Source: Parasphingorhabdus cellanae
GTDB taxonomy: Bacteria > Pseudomonadota > Alphaproteobacteria > Sphingomonadales > Sphingomonadaceae
Reading direction: 5' to 3'
DNA: 64,000 bases
NCBI RefSeq assembly: GCF_017498565.1
Contig: NZ_CP071794.1
Location: 2,532,001-2,596,000 of the forward strand
Shown here: positions 10,022-19,339 of the stretch, piece by piece
Layout of the letters: every line of letters starts with the position of its first letter
How positions within the stretch are numbered: position 1 is the stretch's first letter
Program-made: the position numbers and the translations under genes
Notes under the pieces: model-generated
The model's database searches: none
What the model was told of the DNA's origin: nothing
What the model saw: only the letters and a program-made list of their open reading frames with translations

Positions 10022-10891
10022 CTATGATTTAGCGAGCAACTTCTCCGCAACAACACGAATATCATCGCCAATTTCGGGATGCGCCAGTGCCAGCGCCAGA
10101 TTGGCTTCGACATATCCAGCTTTTGACCCGCAATCATAACGCGCGCCATCAAAAGTCATGCCATGGAATGGCTGTTTGCCGATCATTTGCGCCATGGCAT
10201 CGGTCAGCTGTATCTCTCCGCCGGCACCCGCTTCCTGAGTTTCCAATATGCGCATCACTTCCGGTTGCAGGATATAACGGCCCGGCAGGATCAGGTTGGA
10301 TGGTGCCGTGCCAGCAGGTGGCTTTTCAACCAGACCCTTGACCTCGGTAATAGGTCCGTCGCGATAGCCCGGATCAATTACGCCATAAGAGGGCGTATCC
10401 TCGATCGGGATCTCCAGCGCACAGATAACGTTGCCGCCGAGCTTGTCATAGGCGTCGACCATCTGCTTCATACAGCCGGGGCTGCCTACCATGAATTCAT
10501 CGGGCAGGAAGATGGCGAAAGGTTCGTCTCCGATTATGTCCCGCGCGCACCAGATCGCATGACCAAGTCCAAGAGGTTCCTGTTGCCGGACAAAGACACT
10601 GTTGCCCGGTGTCAGGCGCGTGCCTTCTAGTACCGAACCATCCTTGCCGCGGTCTTCCATAGTCCGTTCCAGCTCAAAGGCGAGGTCGAAATGATCCTCA
10701 ATCATGCCTTTGCCGCGGCCATTGACGAAGATCATCTGCTCAATTCCGGCTTCCAGCGCTTCATCCACCGCGTATTGCAGTAGTGGGCGATCAACGATCG
10801 GAAAGAGCTCTTTGGGCATGACCTTGGTGGCAGGCAGGAAACGGGTGCCCATCCCCGCGACGGGGAAAACGGCTTTTTTAATTGGTTTCAT
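10022..10891 (-). CDS. galU: UTP--glucose-1-phosphate uridylyltransferase
   Basis: This 289-residue enzyme makes UDP-glucose from UTP and glucose-1-phosphate, the precursor of many surface glycans. The N-terminal nucleotide-binding signature FPVAGMGTRFLPATKVMPKE is present, with later GalU motifs EPLGLGHAIWCA, LPDEFMVG, GLVEKPP and YDCGSKAGYVEANL. The length fits the family. It lies 10 nt downstream of msrA in the same minus-strand run. No strong Shine-Dalgarno is visible near the start. Confidence 0.97.
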   Translation of the reverse strand: MKPIKKAVFPVAGMGTRFLPATKVMPKELFPIVDRPLLQYAVDEALEAGIEQMIFVNGRGKGMIEDHFDLAFELERTMEDRGKDGSVLEGTRLTPGNSVFVRQQEPLGLGHAIWCARDIIGDEPFAIFLPDEFMVGSPGCMKQMVDAYDKLGGNVICALEIPIEDTPSYGVIDPGYRDGPITEVKGLVEKPPAGTAPSNLILPGRYILQPEVMRILETQEAGAGGEIQLTDAMAQMIGKQPFHGMTFDGARYDCGSKAGYVEANLALALAHPEIGDDIRVVAEKLLAKS

Positions 10892-10901
10892 GGAGATGAT
10901 T

Positions 10902-11435
10902 TTAGTCCTTCAATTTATCCGCAAAACTGGTGCGCAGCTTCTGCAATTTTGGAGGGATGGTGGCAACACAATAGGGATTACCGCGCCCTTCATCCGCCCA
11001 ATATTGCTGGTGATAATCCTCTGCTACATACCAGGTTGCTGGTCCTTCTATCGTGGTTACAACGGGTTCCGACCGCTCTGCGCCCGCCCGTTCTATGCCC
11101 GCGACAGCCGCAGCGTGCTGATCATCATCCAGAGGGAAGATAGCCGATCTATATTGCGTTCCGATGTCATTGCCTTGCCGGTTGAGCTGGGTCGGATCAT
11201 GGGTGGCGAAAAAGATATCGAGTAGGTCGTCATAGCTGACTACATCAGGGTCAAAACCAATTTTAATCCCTTCGGCATGACCGGTCGTACCGGAACAAAC
11301 CTGGCGATAGGTTGGGTTGGCATTGTCCCCGCCAATATAACCGCTCTCGACACTGTGAACGCCAGCGATGTCATTGAATACCGCTTCGGTGCACCAGAAA
11401 CAGCCACCGGCAAAAATCGCTTCCTGCATTGTCAT
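10902..11435 (-). CDS. msrA: peptide-methionine (S)-S-oxide reductase MsrA
   Basis: MsrA repairs methionine-S-sulfoxide in proteins. The active-site motif GCFWC lies near the N-terminus (IFAGGCFWCTEAVF), followed by GYIGG, GHAEGI and HDPTQLNRQGNDIGTQYRS-type sequence, all typical. It has 177 residues. Two in-frame ATG codons lie 6 nt apart; GGAG is 3 nt before the first and 9 nt before the second (11429), so the exact start is uncertain. It lies between the RND permease and galU with gaps of about 10 nt, so it is probably in the same transcript. Confidence 0.97.
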   Translation of the reverse strand: MTMQEAIFAGGCFWCTEAVFNDIAGVHSVESGYIGGDNANPTYRQVCSGTTGHAEGIKIGFDPDVVSYDDLLDIFFATHDPTQLNRQGNDIGTQYRSAIFPLDDDQHAAAVAGIERAGAERSEPVVTTIEGPATWYVAEDYHQQYWADEGRGNPYCVATIPPKLQKLRTSFADKLKD

Positions 11436-11444
11436 AAACTCCTT

Positions 11445-14400
11445 TTAGGCGGGCGCTATTTGGTCGGGAGACGCGCCTTCGCCATTGTTTTTCTGGTCTT
11501 GCCGCTCCGCATCACGGCGGGCAATCAACCAATACATAGCTGGGGTGACAACCCGCGAAAGCAAGGTTGAACTGATCAAACCACCAATAATGATAATCGC
11601 GACCGGCGCATAAAGCGAGCCGCCTAGTAGCGCAAGCGGCATCAATCCGCCAATGGCTGTGACGGATGTTAGCAGTACCGGCAGGAAGCGTACTTCCCCG
11701 GCTTGTTCGATGGCTTCGCGCAGCGGCATGCCGCGTTCGCGCAATTGAGTGGTGAAATCGACCAGCAATATGGAGTTCTTAATCTCAATCCCGATCAGCG
11801 CAAGAAAGCCGATAATCGCCATGAAACCCATGCTGTTGCCAGTCACATAAAGGGCGATAATGCCGCCAAACGTACCAAGGGGAATAACCCCCGCCACAAC
11901 AATAGTCTCTCGAAACCGTCGGAACTCGGCAACAAGAACCGCAAAAATAAGCAATAGAGCTGTTGCGATTATCGGACCAAAATCGCCAAAAGTATCACCT
12001 ATGGCTTCGCTTTCGCCGCCAATGGAAAATTCATAGCCATCGGGAAAATCAAGCCTGCTCACTTGTTCAACGGCTCTGTCTGTAACTGTTGCGGGCACCA
12101 CTCCATAATCAACCTGAGCGGTCACTGAAACCGATCGCTGTAGCTGGTAGCGCTGGATTTGCGGCGGGACATTGGTAAGTTTTGGATTGCTGATCTGGGA
12201 CAAGGCTACAGGATCGCCGTTGCGGGTCGCCAGATAAATATCGTTCAATGCCGATACCGGCTGCGCATCCTCAAGCGGCAGGCGTACGGTGACTGGATAA
12301 TTATCCCCTTCGGAATCCCGGAAAGTCGCAGCATTCTCACCGCTAAGAGCCAGACGGATCGCTCGGCGGGCTTCGCCGGCCGGAATATTCAATAACGCGG
12401 CTTTGCGCTCGTCCAATCCGATGTCGAGATCGATCTTGTCATTGGCAATCGGGTTGTTCACATCCCGGGCGCCGTTGGTGTCGCGCAAGATATCGGCAAC
12501 CCGTCCGGCAAGATCCTTCAGGCCATCAAGCTCAGGCCCGGTAATCCTGATCACGATTGGCGCTTCTACTGGCGCGCCATTTTGAAAGAGTTCCAGCTTC
12601 ACACGAGCACCGGCAATCTGGTCAAATTTCGGTCGCAGCCGGCCAACAAGATCAGCGCCTTCTTCCGCATCCCACTTATCCAGTACAGCCAATACCTCGC
12701 CATAATTGGTGCGTTCAGCGCGCGGTCCGATATTATAGAAAACTTGCGGATTGCCATTGCCGATATTCTCGGCACGCACTTTGATGCTCGGTTCCGCCTC
12801 CAATATTTTCGCGACCTGTTTGACGGCAATATCTGTTTGGTCGAGGCTACTGCCCTGTTCAGTTTCCACCGACACCCGAAAATAAGGCGCATCGGCGAAA
12901 GGAAATAATGAAAAGCCCATGGCGGGAATGAGAGCAAAAGCAGATAGGCACAAAGCCATCGCAAGAACGACCGTTTTCCAAGGAGCTCCCAATGCCTTGT
13001 GCAGGATAGGCCGATAGAATGTCTGGATTTTTTCGTTAAGCCATTTTAGCGCAGCATTGCCTTCGGGATCCTCATCGCGGCGCAACATACGGCTGGCCAG
13101 GAATGGGATCAGCGACAGCGAAATGATCAATGATGCAGTGACGGTTGCCATGATCGCCACGAAAAACGACTGGGTATAGGCACCCGCGCCGCCCGGCATG
13201 AACAGCAAAGGCGCAAAAGCAAAAACCAGCACCAGCGTGGACCCAATCACCGCCGCCCGAATTTCCAGGCTTGCATCTATGGCTGCCTGTATTCGGCTTT
13301 TCCCCATGCGCAGATGGCGGGCGATATTTTCGGTCACAACAATGCTGTCATCAACCAGAAGCCCTAGCGATACAATGAAACCGGCAATGGCAAGCTGGCT
13401 CAGATTATAGCCCATCATATAGACCACCAGCAGCCCGGAGGCGAGAGAGAGCGGAATTGATATCATGACGATACCGGATGCGCGCGGACCGAGTGGCAAG
13501 AGCGTAAAAATCACCAGACCGATAGCGATAGCAAAGTCACGCGTGAGTTCGTTCAATCGCTTTTTCACATCCCGGCTTTGGTCAAATTGTTCAACCAGCT
13601 GAATGTCAGGCGGTAATATTGTCTCCTGCTTCTCCAGCTCGACATCCAGTTCAGCCTTCAAACGGGTGACATCAACACCGTCTTTCTGTGTAGCGGTAAC
13701 AAATATCGCGCGCTTGCCATTGTGCCGCGTTCGATAAATCTGTTCCTCTGCACCCCATTTCACTTCAGCAACATCGTCAATGGTGAGCAGCGATCCGCCG
13801 GATGCCCGCAGAGGCAGGGCTCTTATGGCATCGAGATTACGAAACGCACCGCCGGCTTCGACGTTTAATCGGCGTCCACCGCTCTGCACTGCACCACCGG
13901 CAAGCTCTGCGCCGCCTTGACGCAAAGCATCGGCAACGGCGCTGGGCGGCACTTTCAGTTCAGACAGCCGTGCCGGATCAATCTCGACGCTGACCTCGGG
14001 TTGCGGCAAGCCGAATATCTTGGCCTCACGCACGCCGCCATAACGGGTTAGATTGTCGGCCAGATCATCGGCATATTTTTCCATCCGCCGCCAAGAAGCA
14101 TTTTCGCTGACCAGCGCCAACTGTACCACGGCGGCTTCGGTCGTCCGGACCTTCAAAAATTCCAGCCTTTGGAGATTGTCTGGCAGTTGATCGCGGATGG
14201 CCGATACTTCGCGCACCACATCATCGAAATAACCATCCACATCACCGGACCAGTTGCTGAATTCAACATTGATGATCGTACCACCGTCGGTGCTGGTCGA
14301 CTCCACCTCCATAACGTCATCCAGTCCCTGCACCACTTCCTCAATCGGCTTGGCGACTGTTTCTTCCATATCCTGCGCATCGGCGCCGGGTTGGACGGCA

Positions 14401-14540
14401 ATGATGTTCACCACCGGAATCGGGAAATGCGCATCAACCGCGCGGGTGATGTTCATCAGCGCGCTGATTCCCAATATGGCGAGCAACAGGAACATGACCA
14501 TTGTCAGTTGCCAGCGCTTTATGAAAAACTCGGCGAGCAT
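11445..14540 (-). CDS. RND family efflux transporter permease
   Basis: This inner-membrane proton-driven efflux pump of 1031 residues has the normal length of the AcrB/HAE1-like superfamily. It has the usual twelve-helix plan with two large periplasmic loops. The proton-relay motif is in GFIVSLGLLVDDSIVVTENI, with the two adjacent Asp in TM4, and the C-terminal repeat has the matching IIGFLALIGIEIKNSILLVD. It lies 36 nt downstream of its adaptor gene on the minus strand, with msrA and galU behind it. No outer-membrane channel gene is adjacent, so it probably shares a TolC-type channel encoded elsewhere. Substrate unknown. Confidence 0.96.
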   Translation of the reverse strand: MLAEFFIKRWQLTMVMFLLLAILGISALMNITRAVDAHFPIPVVNIIAVQPGADAQDMEETVAKPIEEVVQGLDDVMEVESTSTDGGTIINVEFSNWSGDVDGYFDDVVREVSAIRDQLPDNLQRLEFLKVRTTEAAVVQLALVSENASWRRMEKYADDLADNLTRYGGVREAKIFGLPQPEVSVEIDPARLSELKVPPSAVADALRQGGAELAGGAVQSGGRRLNVEAGGAFRNLDAIRALPLRASGGSLLTIDDVAEVKWGAEEQIYRTRHNGKRAIFVTATQKDGVDVTRLKAELDVELEKQETILPPDIQLVEQFDQSRDVKKRLNELTRDFAIAIGLVIFTLLPLGPRASGIVMISIPLSLASGLLVVYMMGYNLSQLAIAGFIVSLGLLVDDSIVVTENIARHLRMGKSRIQAAIDASLEIRAAVIGSTLVLVFAFAPLLFMPGGAGAYTQSFFVAIMATVTASLIISLSLIPFLASRMLRRDEDPEGNAALKWLNEKIQTFYRPILHKALGAPWKTVVLAMALCLSAFALIPAMGFSLFPFADAPYFRVSVETEQGSSLDQTDIAVKQVAKILEAEPSIKVRAENIGNGNPQVFYNIGPRAERTNYGEVLAVLDKWDAEEGADLVGRLRPKFDQIAGARVKLELFQNGAPVEAPIVIRITGPELDGLKDLAGRVADILRDTNGARDVNNPIANDKIDLDIGLDERKAALLNIPAGEARRAIRLALSGENAATFRDSEGDNYPVTVRLPLEDAQPVSALNDIYLATRNGDPVALSQISNPKLTNVPPQIQRYQLQRSVSVTAQVDYGVVPATVTDRAVEQVSRLDFPDGYEFSIGGESEAIGDTFGDFGPIIATALLLIFAVLVAEFRRFRETIVVAGVIPLGTFGGIIALYVTGNSMGFMAIIGFLALIGIEIKNSILLVDFTTQLRERGMPLREAIEQAGEVRFLPVLLTSVTAIGGLMPLALLGGSLYAPVAIIIIGGLISSTLLSRVVTPAMYWLIARRDAERQDQKNNGEGASPDQIAPA

Positions 14541-14576
14541 ATTAAATGTAAGTCCCGAGCGAGATATGCATCGCCA

Positions 14577-15629
14577 TCATTTTGATGCGCGGATCGGTTT
14601 TATACGATCGCCATCGCGCAGCTTTTCCACACCACGTGTCACCACTACATCGCTATCGTTAAGGCCAGAGGTGATTTCCAGAACATCGTCAGTGAGCTCG
14701 CCAATCACGACATTCCGTTGCTTCACACGGTTTTTTTCATCGACAACAAAGACCAGACCTTCGCCGGATCGCACGCCGAATATTGCGGTTGCCGGAACTG
14801 CGATTGCGCCATCATCGCTACGCGTAACTTCGATTTCTACGGTGCCTAATTGACCGGAACGCAGCTTCTCATTCCCCGGCAATCGAAAGCTGACTTCAAA
14901 AGTTCCGGTCTGCTCATCAGCCCGACCATCTTTTTCGCTAACGATCGACTCAAATGGTTGGTCGGATATCGCGGTTATCGCAACATTCGCGCGCATGCCG
15001 GTGCGGATACGCGATGCATCGGCATCAGTCATTGGTACTTTGAGGACAAAACCTTTGTCCGTTTCTCCCAATACCAGAGCAGTGGTTCCGGCATTTACAA
15101 TCTGCCCTGCATCAATATTGCGTGTCAGGATTATGCCATTGCTGGGCGCGGTAATCTGCGCGGTCCTGCTTGCAAATCCGCTGGCATTGACTTGCGCCTT
15201 GGCCGCGCGTGTCGCGGCTTCTGCTTGCTCCAACCGTGCCTTGGTCACCCAGCCATCGGCATACAGGGATTTGATCCGGTCAAATTCCGCTTGCGCGCGA
15301 TCGCGCTCTGCCTTCGCCGATTCCAGATCAGCCGACACTGTACTGGTATCGAGCGCCGCCAATAGCGCACCGCGTTTGACGCGGTCGCCTTCTTCATAAC
15401 GCACGGATGCAACTTGACCGGATGTCGTAAACCCCAATTCGGTCTCGCGGCGCAGACGTACTGTACCGGCGGCGGTGATGGTTTCATTTTGACTGGCAGA
15501 AGAAACGACAATGGTCGCCGCAGGAATCGGTTCATCTGATGCTCGCTTCTCATCTGCTTCGCTTTGCCCACAAGCTGTCAGCAGGACCATTGCGACCAAG
15601 GCCAAAGATTTTTGACTATACAACGTCAT
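14577..15629 (-). CDS. RND efflux periplasmic adaptor (membrane fusion protein)
   Basis: This HlyD/AcrA-type adaptor of 350 residues links the RND pump to an outer-membrane channel. It starts with a lipoprotein signal (MTLYSQKSLALVAMVLLTAC) and so is likely anchored to the periplasmic face of the inner membrane. The hairpin region (about residues 95-150: LESAKAERDRAQAEFDRIKS) and lipoyl-like halves (GQVASVRYEEGDRVKRGALLA and SNGIILTRNIDAGQIVNAG) are clear. The C-terminal beta-barrel region ends in VEKLRDGDRIKPI. It is the first gene of the minus-strand run that continues with the permease. Confidence 0.94.
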   Translation of the reverse strand: MTLYSQKSLALVAMVLLTACGQSEADEKRASDEPIPAATIVVSSASQNETITAAGTVRLRRETELGFTTSGQVASVRYEEGDRVKRGALLAALDTSTVSADLESAKAERDRAQAEFDRIKSLYADGWVTKARLEQAEAATRAAKAQVNASGFASRTAQITAPSNGIILTRNIDAGQIVNAGTTALVLGETDKGFVLKVPMTDADASRIRTGMRANVAITAISDQPFESIVSEKDGRADEQTGTFEVSFRLPGNEKLRSGQLGTVEIEVTRSDDGAIAVPATAIFGVRSGEGLVFVVDEKNRVKQRNVVIGELTDDVLEITSGLNDSDVVVTRGVEKLRDGDRIKPIRASK

Positions 15630-15748
15630 ACACGCCCACCTGTCCCCTCCCGACCACCCTTCATAAGTCTGGAATCGGCTTCGACCAATAAAAAATTGCG
15701 AATTGCAACGAAATGCGGGCTGAATAATCCCGGCAATTGCTCATTTAT

Positions 15749-16702
15749 CTAGGTTGCAGCGCGGGTTAGGCGGTCGTTAATGGCGATTCCCATACCCGTT
15801 TCCGGTATCGGAGCCACGGCAATTCGTGGACGATCATCGGCATCTGCCACATGCATGGTTGCGAAAAGGTTGCTTGCGGCTTCCGCGAGATCAGCATTTT
15901 TCGATAGACAGCTATGGCCGCTTATCGGTCCAAAACCGATATGATATTCATCGTGATCTGCGGTCTCAGCATTGAGCCGCACCGGCTTTGATGGTGCGTA
16001 GTGGCTGGCCAACTGCCCGGGCGCTTCGATGCTTGGGCTCTGGTTTATAATCGCTGGTCTGCCAATGCTTTCACAGAGCCGTTCGGCTGTTACCGGACCA
16101 GGGCGCAATATTTCATAGTTATCGCCCCTTATCGCAACGATGGTCGACTCAACCCCGCTTTCGCAGGAACCGCCATCCAATATCATGGGCGTCGCGCTGC
16201 CGAGGCTGTTTTCAACATGCGCTGCCCTTGTTGGACTTATTCCGCCGCTTTTGTTGGCCGATGGCGCTGCAAGGAAAAGCTGCGTGGCTTTCAGCAATTC
16301 CTGCATCACGGGATGCGCAGGGCAGCGCAAGGCGATAGTATCAAGGCCCGCTGTGACCGCCGGCACAACCCGACAATCCGCCGTTTTGGGTACCACCAAT
16401 GTTAGCGGGCCGGGCCAGAACTTATGTGCCAGCGTCGCTGCAAGATCATTGAATATCCCCAATTCGCTCGCCGAACCCATGTCGGGCACATGCACGATGA
16501 GTGGGTTGAAATCGGGGCGGCCTTTCGTCCGGTAGATATCGGCAATCGCGGCGGCATTGGTCGAATCAGCTGCCAGGCCATAGACAGTTTCAGTCGGCAC
16601 AGCGACCAGCCCGCCGGATTGCAACCGGTCGGCAGCCATGGCTATCGCCTGCTTGCCGTAACGTCGCACGTTGCCATCAATATGATCATTTGAGCCGGAC
16701 AT
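15749..16702 (-). CDS. L-threonylcarbamoyladenylate synthase (Sua5/YrdC family)
   Basis: This enzyme makes threonylcarbamoyl-AMP from threonine, bicarbonate and ATP, the first step of tRNA t6A37 modification. The YrdC domain occupies about residues 15-205: GGLVAVPTETVYGLAADS, KGRPDFNPLIVHV and LRCPAHPVMQELL are diagnostic. At 317 residues it also carries the C-terminal Sua5-type domain, joined by the linker APGQLASHYAPSKPVRL, so it is the long Sua5 form rather than the short TsaC form. It is divergent from the acyl-CoA dehydrogenase with only 52 nt between the starts. Confidence 0.96.
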   Translation of the reverse strand: MSGSNDHIDGNVRRYGKQAIAMAADRLQSGGLVAVPTETVYGLAADSTNAAAIADIYRTKGRPDFNPLIVHVPDMGSASELGIFNDLAATLAHKFWPGPLTLVVPKTADCRVVPAVTAGLDTIALRCPAHPVMQELLKATQLFLAAPSANKSGGISPTRAAHVENSLGSATPMILDGGSCESGVESTIVAIRGDNYEILRPGPVTAERLCESIGRPAIINQSPSIEAPGQLASHYAPSKPVRLNAETADHDEYHIGFGPISGHSCLSKNADLAEAASNLFATMHVADADDRPRIAVAPIPETGMGIAINDRLTRAAT

Positions 16703-16754
16703 GATAGGGCGCTATAGCCCAGCGAGATTTCAAGCAATAGCGGATAGATTGAAG

Positions 16755-18506
16755 ATGAGCTTTACAGCGCCCAGCAGAGAACAAAATTTCGTCCTGAAAC
16801 ACATCGCCAATATCGATGCGCTCGCCGAGCATGAGCGCTTTGCTGGGGCCAGTGAAGATATGGTTGAAGCTATTGTCGAAGGCATTGGTCAATTTGCGGC
16901 TGGCGAGTTTGCGCCGATTAATCGTATCGGTGATACTGTTGGCGCGAAATGGAATGATGGCGCCGTGACGATGCCTGCTGGTTTCAAAGAAGCTTATAGC
17001 CAGTTTGTCGAGGGTGGTTGGGCGTCGATTGACGGTCCTGAGGAATTTGGCGGTCAAGGACTGCCTTATTCGTTGTCAGCGCTGATTCTCGAAACTTGCG
17101 GTGCTGCCAATTTTGCCTTCACACTATGTCCGATGCTGAGCTTTGGTGCGGTAGAAGCCATCCATGCGCACGGAAGCGATGAACAGAAAGCTACATACTT
17201 GGAAAAGATGATTTCCGGCGCTTGGACAGGAACCATGAACCTGACCGAACCGCAGGCCGGTTCCGATGTCGGCGCGCTGCGCGCCACGGCCGAGCCGATT
17301 ACTGAAGGCGAGCATGCGGGCAAATATAAGATTAAAGGTCAGAAGATTTACATCACCTTTGGCGAACATGACCTGACCGACAATATCATTCACCTGGTAC
17401 TGGCCCGGACACCCGGCGCCCCGGAAGGAACGCGGGGGATATCCTTGTTCATTGTGCCCAAATTTCATCTGGATGCCGATGGCAACAGCGCCGCGCCTAA
17501 TGATGTGACCTGTGTGTCAATCGAACATAAGCTGGGCATCCACGCATCGCCTACTTGCGTTATGGCCTACGGGGAAAATGACCAATGTGTTGGCGAGATG
17601 ATAGGCGGTGAATTTGGCGGGATGAAAGCGATGTTCACAATGATGAACAACGCCCGCATCAACGTCGGCTCACAGGGTGTGCAAATTGCCGAGCGGGCAA
17701 CACAGCAGGCCATTTCTTACGCGACCGACCGGGTGCAATCCGCGCGCGCCGGCAGTGGCAACAAGGAGCCGGTGGCTATTATTGAGCATCCCGATGTACG
17801 CCGCATGATCCTGCGCAGCAAGGCGCTGACACAAGCGGCGCGGGCCCTGCTTTATTATGCGACATCGCATGTGGACGGCGCCACCCTTGGCATTGAAGGC
17901 GCGAAATCGCGTGCGGAAATCCTGACGCCGCTGATCAAAGGCTATGGCACGGATATCGGCAATGAAGTGGCATCTATCGGCGTGCAGGTGCATGGCGGCA
18001 TGGGTTTTGTCGAAGAAACCGGAGCGGCGCAGCATTTTCGTGATGCGCGTATTGCACCAATTTATGAAGGCACGAACGGTATTCAGGCAGCGGATCTTGT
18101 CGGCCGGAAACTGGGGCTTGATGGCGGTAATGCAATGATGGCTCTCATCGGTGACATTAAGGCAGAGGCAAAAGACGAAGACGCGCTGATGACATTGGCG
18201 ATGATGGTCGAAGATATCGCGAACTGGATGGCCGGCGGCGATGCTTCGATTGATGACCGGCTGGCAGGCAGTTATCCGTTTATGACCATGCTGGCGACCG
18301 CGACTTGCGGCATGTTGATGAAAAAACAGCAGCGCATTGCCGAAACGGAACTGGCAGGCGGCAATGATCCGTTCTTGAAAGCGAAGCTGGTAACGACCCG
18401 CTATTATCTCGATCACCTGGTTCCCGAAGCTTTGGGTTTGAAAGCGGCGGCCATGGGTGGTGCGGACATATTATACCGCCTCGACAGCGAGGAACTGGTC
18501 GCCTGA
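16755..18506 (+). CDS. acyl-CoA dehydrogenase, long C-terminal (DmdC-like) type
   Basis: This FAD-dependent dehydrogenase of 583 residues oxidises an acyl-CoA to the 2-enoyl form. Motifs are MNLTEPQAGSDVGALRA, GQKIYITFGEHD, the helical domain around MFTMMNNARINVG, and VQVHGGMGFVEETGAAQ followed by IYEGTNGIQ, where the Glu is the expected catalytic base. The length and the C-terminal extension past residue 450 match the group that includes 3-methylmercaptopropionyl-CoA dehydrogenase (DmdC), but many members of that group act on other substrates. I start at the ATG of MSFTAPSREQNF, because an upstream in-frame ATG would overlap the divergent gene. Confidence 0.93.
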   Translation: MSFTAPSREQNFVLKHIANIDALAEHERFAGASEDMVEAIVEGIGQFAAGEFAPINRIGDTVGAKWNDGAVTMPAGFKEAYSQFVEGGWASIDGPEEFGGQGLPYSLSALILETCGAANFAFTLCPMLSFGAVEAIHAHGSDEQKATYLEKMISGAWTGTMNLTEPQAGSDVGALRATAEPITEGEHAGKYKIKGQKIYITFGEHDLTDNIIHLVLARTPGAPEGTRGISLFIVPKFHLDADGNSAAPNDVTCVSIEHKLGIHASPTCVMAYGENDQCVGEMIGGEFGGMKAMFTMMNNARINVGSQGVQIAERATQQAISYATDRVQSARAGSGNKEPVAIIEHPDVRRMILRSKALTQAARALLYYATSHVDGATLGIEGAKSRAEILTPLIKGYGTDIGNEVASIGVQVHGGMGFVEETGAAQHFRDARIAPIYEGTNGIQAADLVGRKLGLDGGNAMMALIGDIKAEAKDEDALMTLAMMVEDIANWMAGGDASIDDRLAGSYPFMTMLATATCGMLMKKQQRIAETELAGGNDPFLKAKLVTTRYYLDHLVPEALGLKAAAMGGADILYRLDSEELVA

Positions 18507-18507
18507 T

Positions 18508-19338
18508 ATGGCCGACGAGGAGACCAAAGAAGCGCTCCACCGGATTGCCGATGCTTTGGAAAGGCTGTCTCCGGTTCCCCAAAGCTCTGCGGATATAGCA
18601 GGCAGTCCGGCCTTTCACTGGGATGGAAGCTCTGTCCAAGCGATTGAAGATTTTGCGCCCATCGCGCTGGATATGTTGACCGGGATTGACGATCAAAAGG
18701 CGCGGTTGCTGGAAAATAGCGAGCGATTGGCCAACGGTTTTGCAGCCCATGATGTCTTGCTATGGGGTTCGCGGGGCATGGGTAAATCGGCGCTGGCAAA
18801 ATCGGTTGTCCGCGCACTCCAATCTACTGAGGCTGATGTAGCTATTGTTGAGGCCGATGCCGACAAGCTCGCCAGCTTGCCTGATCTTTTTGTCGTTCTC
18901 GGCAAGGTAGACAGGCCGTTTATCGTGTTCATCGACGATATCGGTTTTGACGAAGGCAACGCTGCCCCGCGCTTACTGCGGTCGATGCTGGAGGGCGGAG
19001 TGGCAGCACGGCCAAGCAATGTGCGGCTCTATGTGACATCAAACCGGCGGCATATTGTCCCGCGGCAGATGGCTGAGCAAGATGATCCGGTCAACCCGCG
19101 CGATGTAGTCGATGACAAGCTGGCACTGTCAGATCGCTTTGGCCTGCGGCTAGGCTTTCATGCCGCGTCGCAGGATGATTATCTGGCGATGATCGAACGC
19201 TATGCCGCCGTATATGGTCTGGATTATGCCAATGAAGATGCGTTGCTATGGGCTAAACAGCGTGGCAGCCGATCAGGCCGCGTGGCTTGGCAATATATTG
19301 TCGAATTGGCCGGCCGTACCGGGAAATCACTGGACTAG
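18508..19338 (+). CDS. DUF815 family ATP-binding protein
   Basis: This AAA-like ATPase of 276 residues belongs to the DUF815 family. The Walker A loop is LLWGSRGMGKSALAKSV near residue 85, and a Walker B-like IVFIDDIGF lies near residue 132, followed by the sensor region VRLYVTSNRRHIVPRQM. The C-terminal small helical domain contains DRFGLRLGFHAASQDDYL. The start is one nt after the dehydrogenase stop, so the two are translationally close and probably co-transcribed. The family is widespread in bacteria with no settled function. Confidence 0.92.
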   Translation: MADEETKEALHRIADALERLSPVPQSSADIAGSPAFHWDGSSVQAIEDFAPIALDMLTGIDDQKARLLENSERLANGFAAHDVLLWGSRGMGKSALAKSVVRALQSTEADVAIVEADADKLASLPDLFVVLGKVDRPFIVFIDDIGFDEGNAAPRLLRSMLEGGVAARPSNVRLYVTSNRRHIVPRQMAEQDDPVNPRDVVDDKLALSDRFGLRLGFHAASQDDYLAMIERYAAVYGLDYANEDALLWAKQRGSRSGRVAWQYIVELAGRTGKSLD

Positions 19339-19339
19339 C

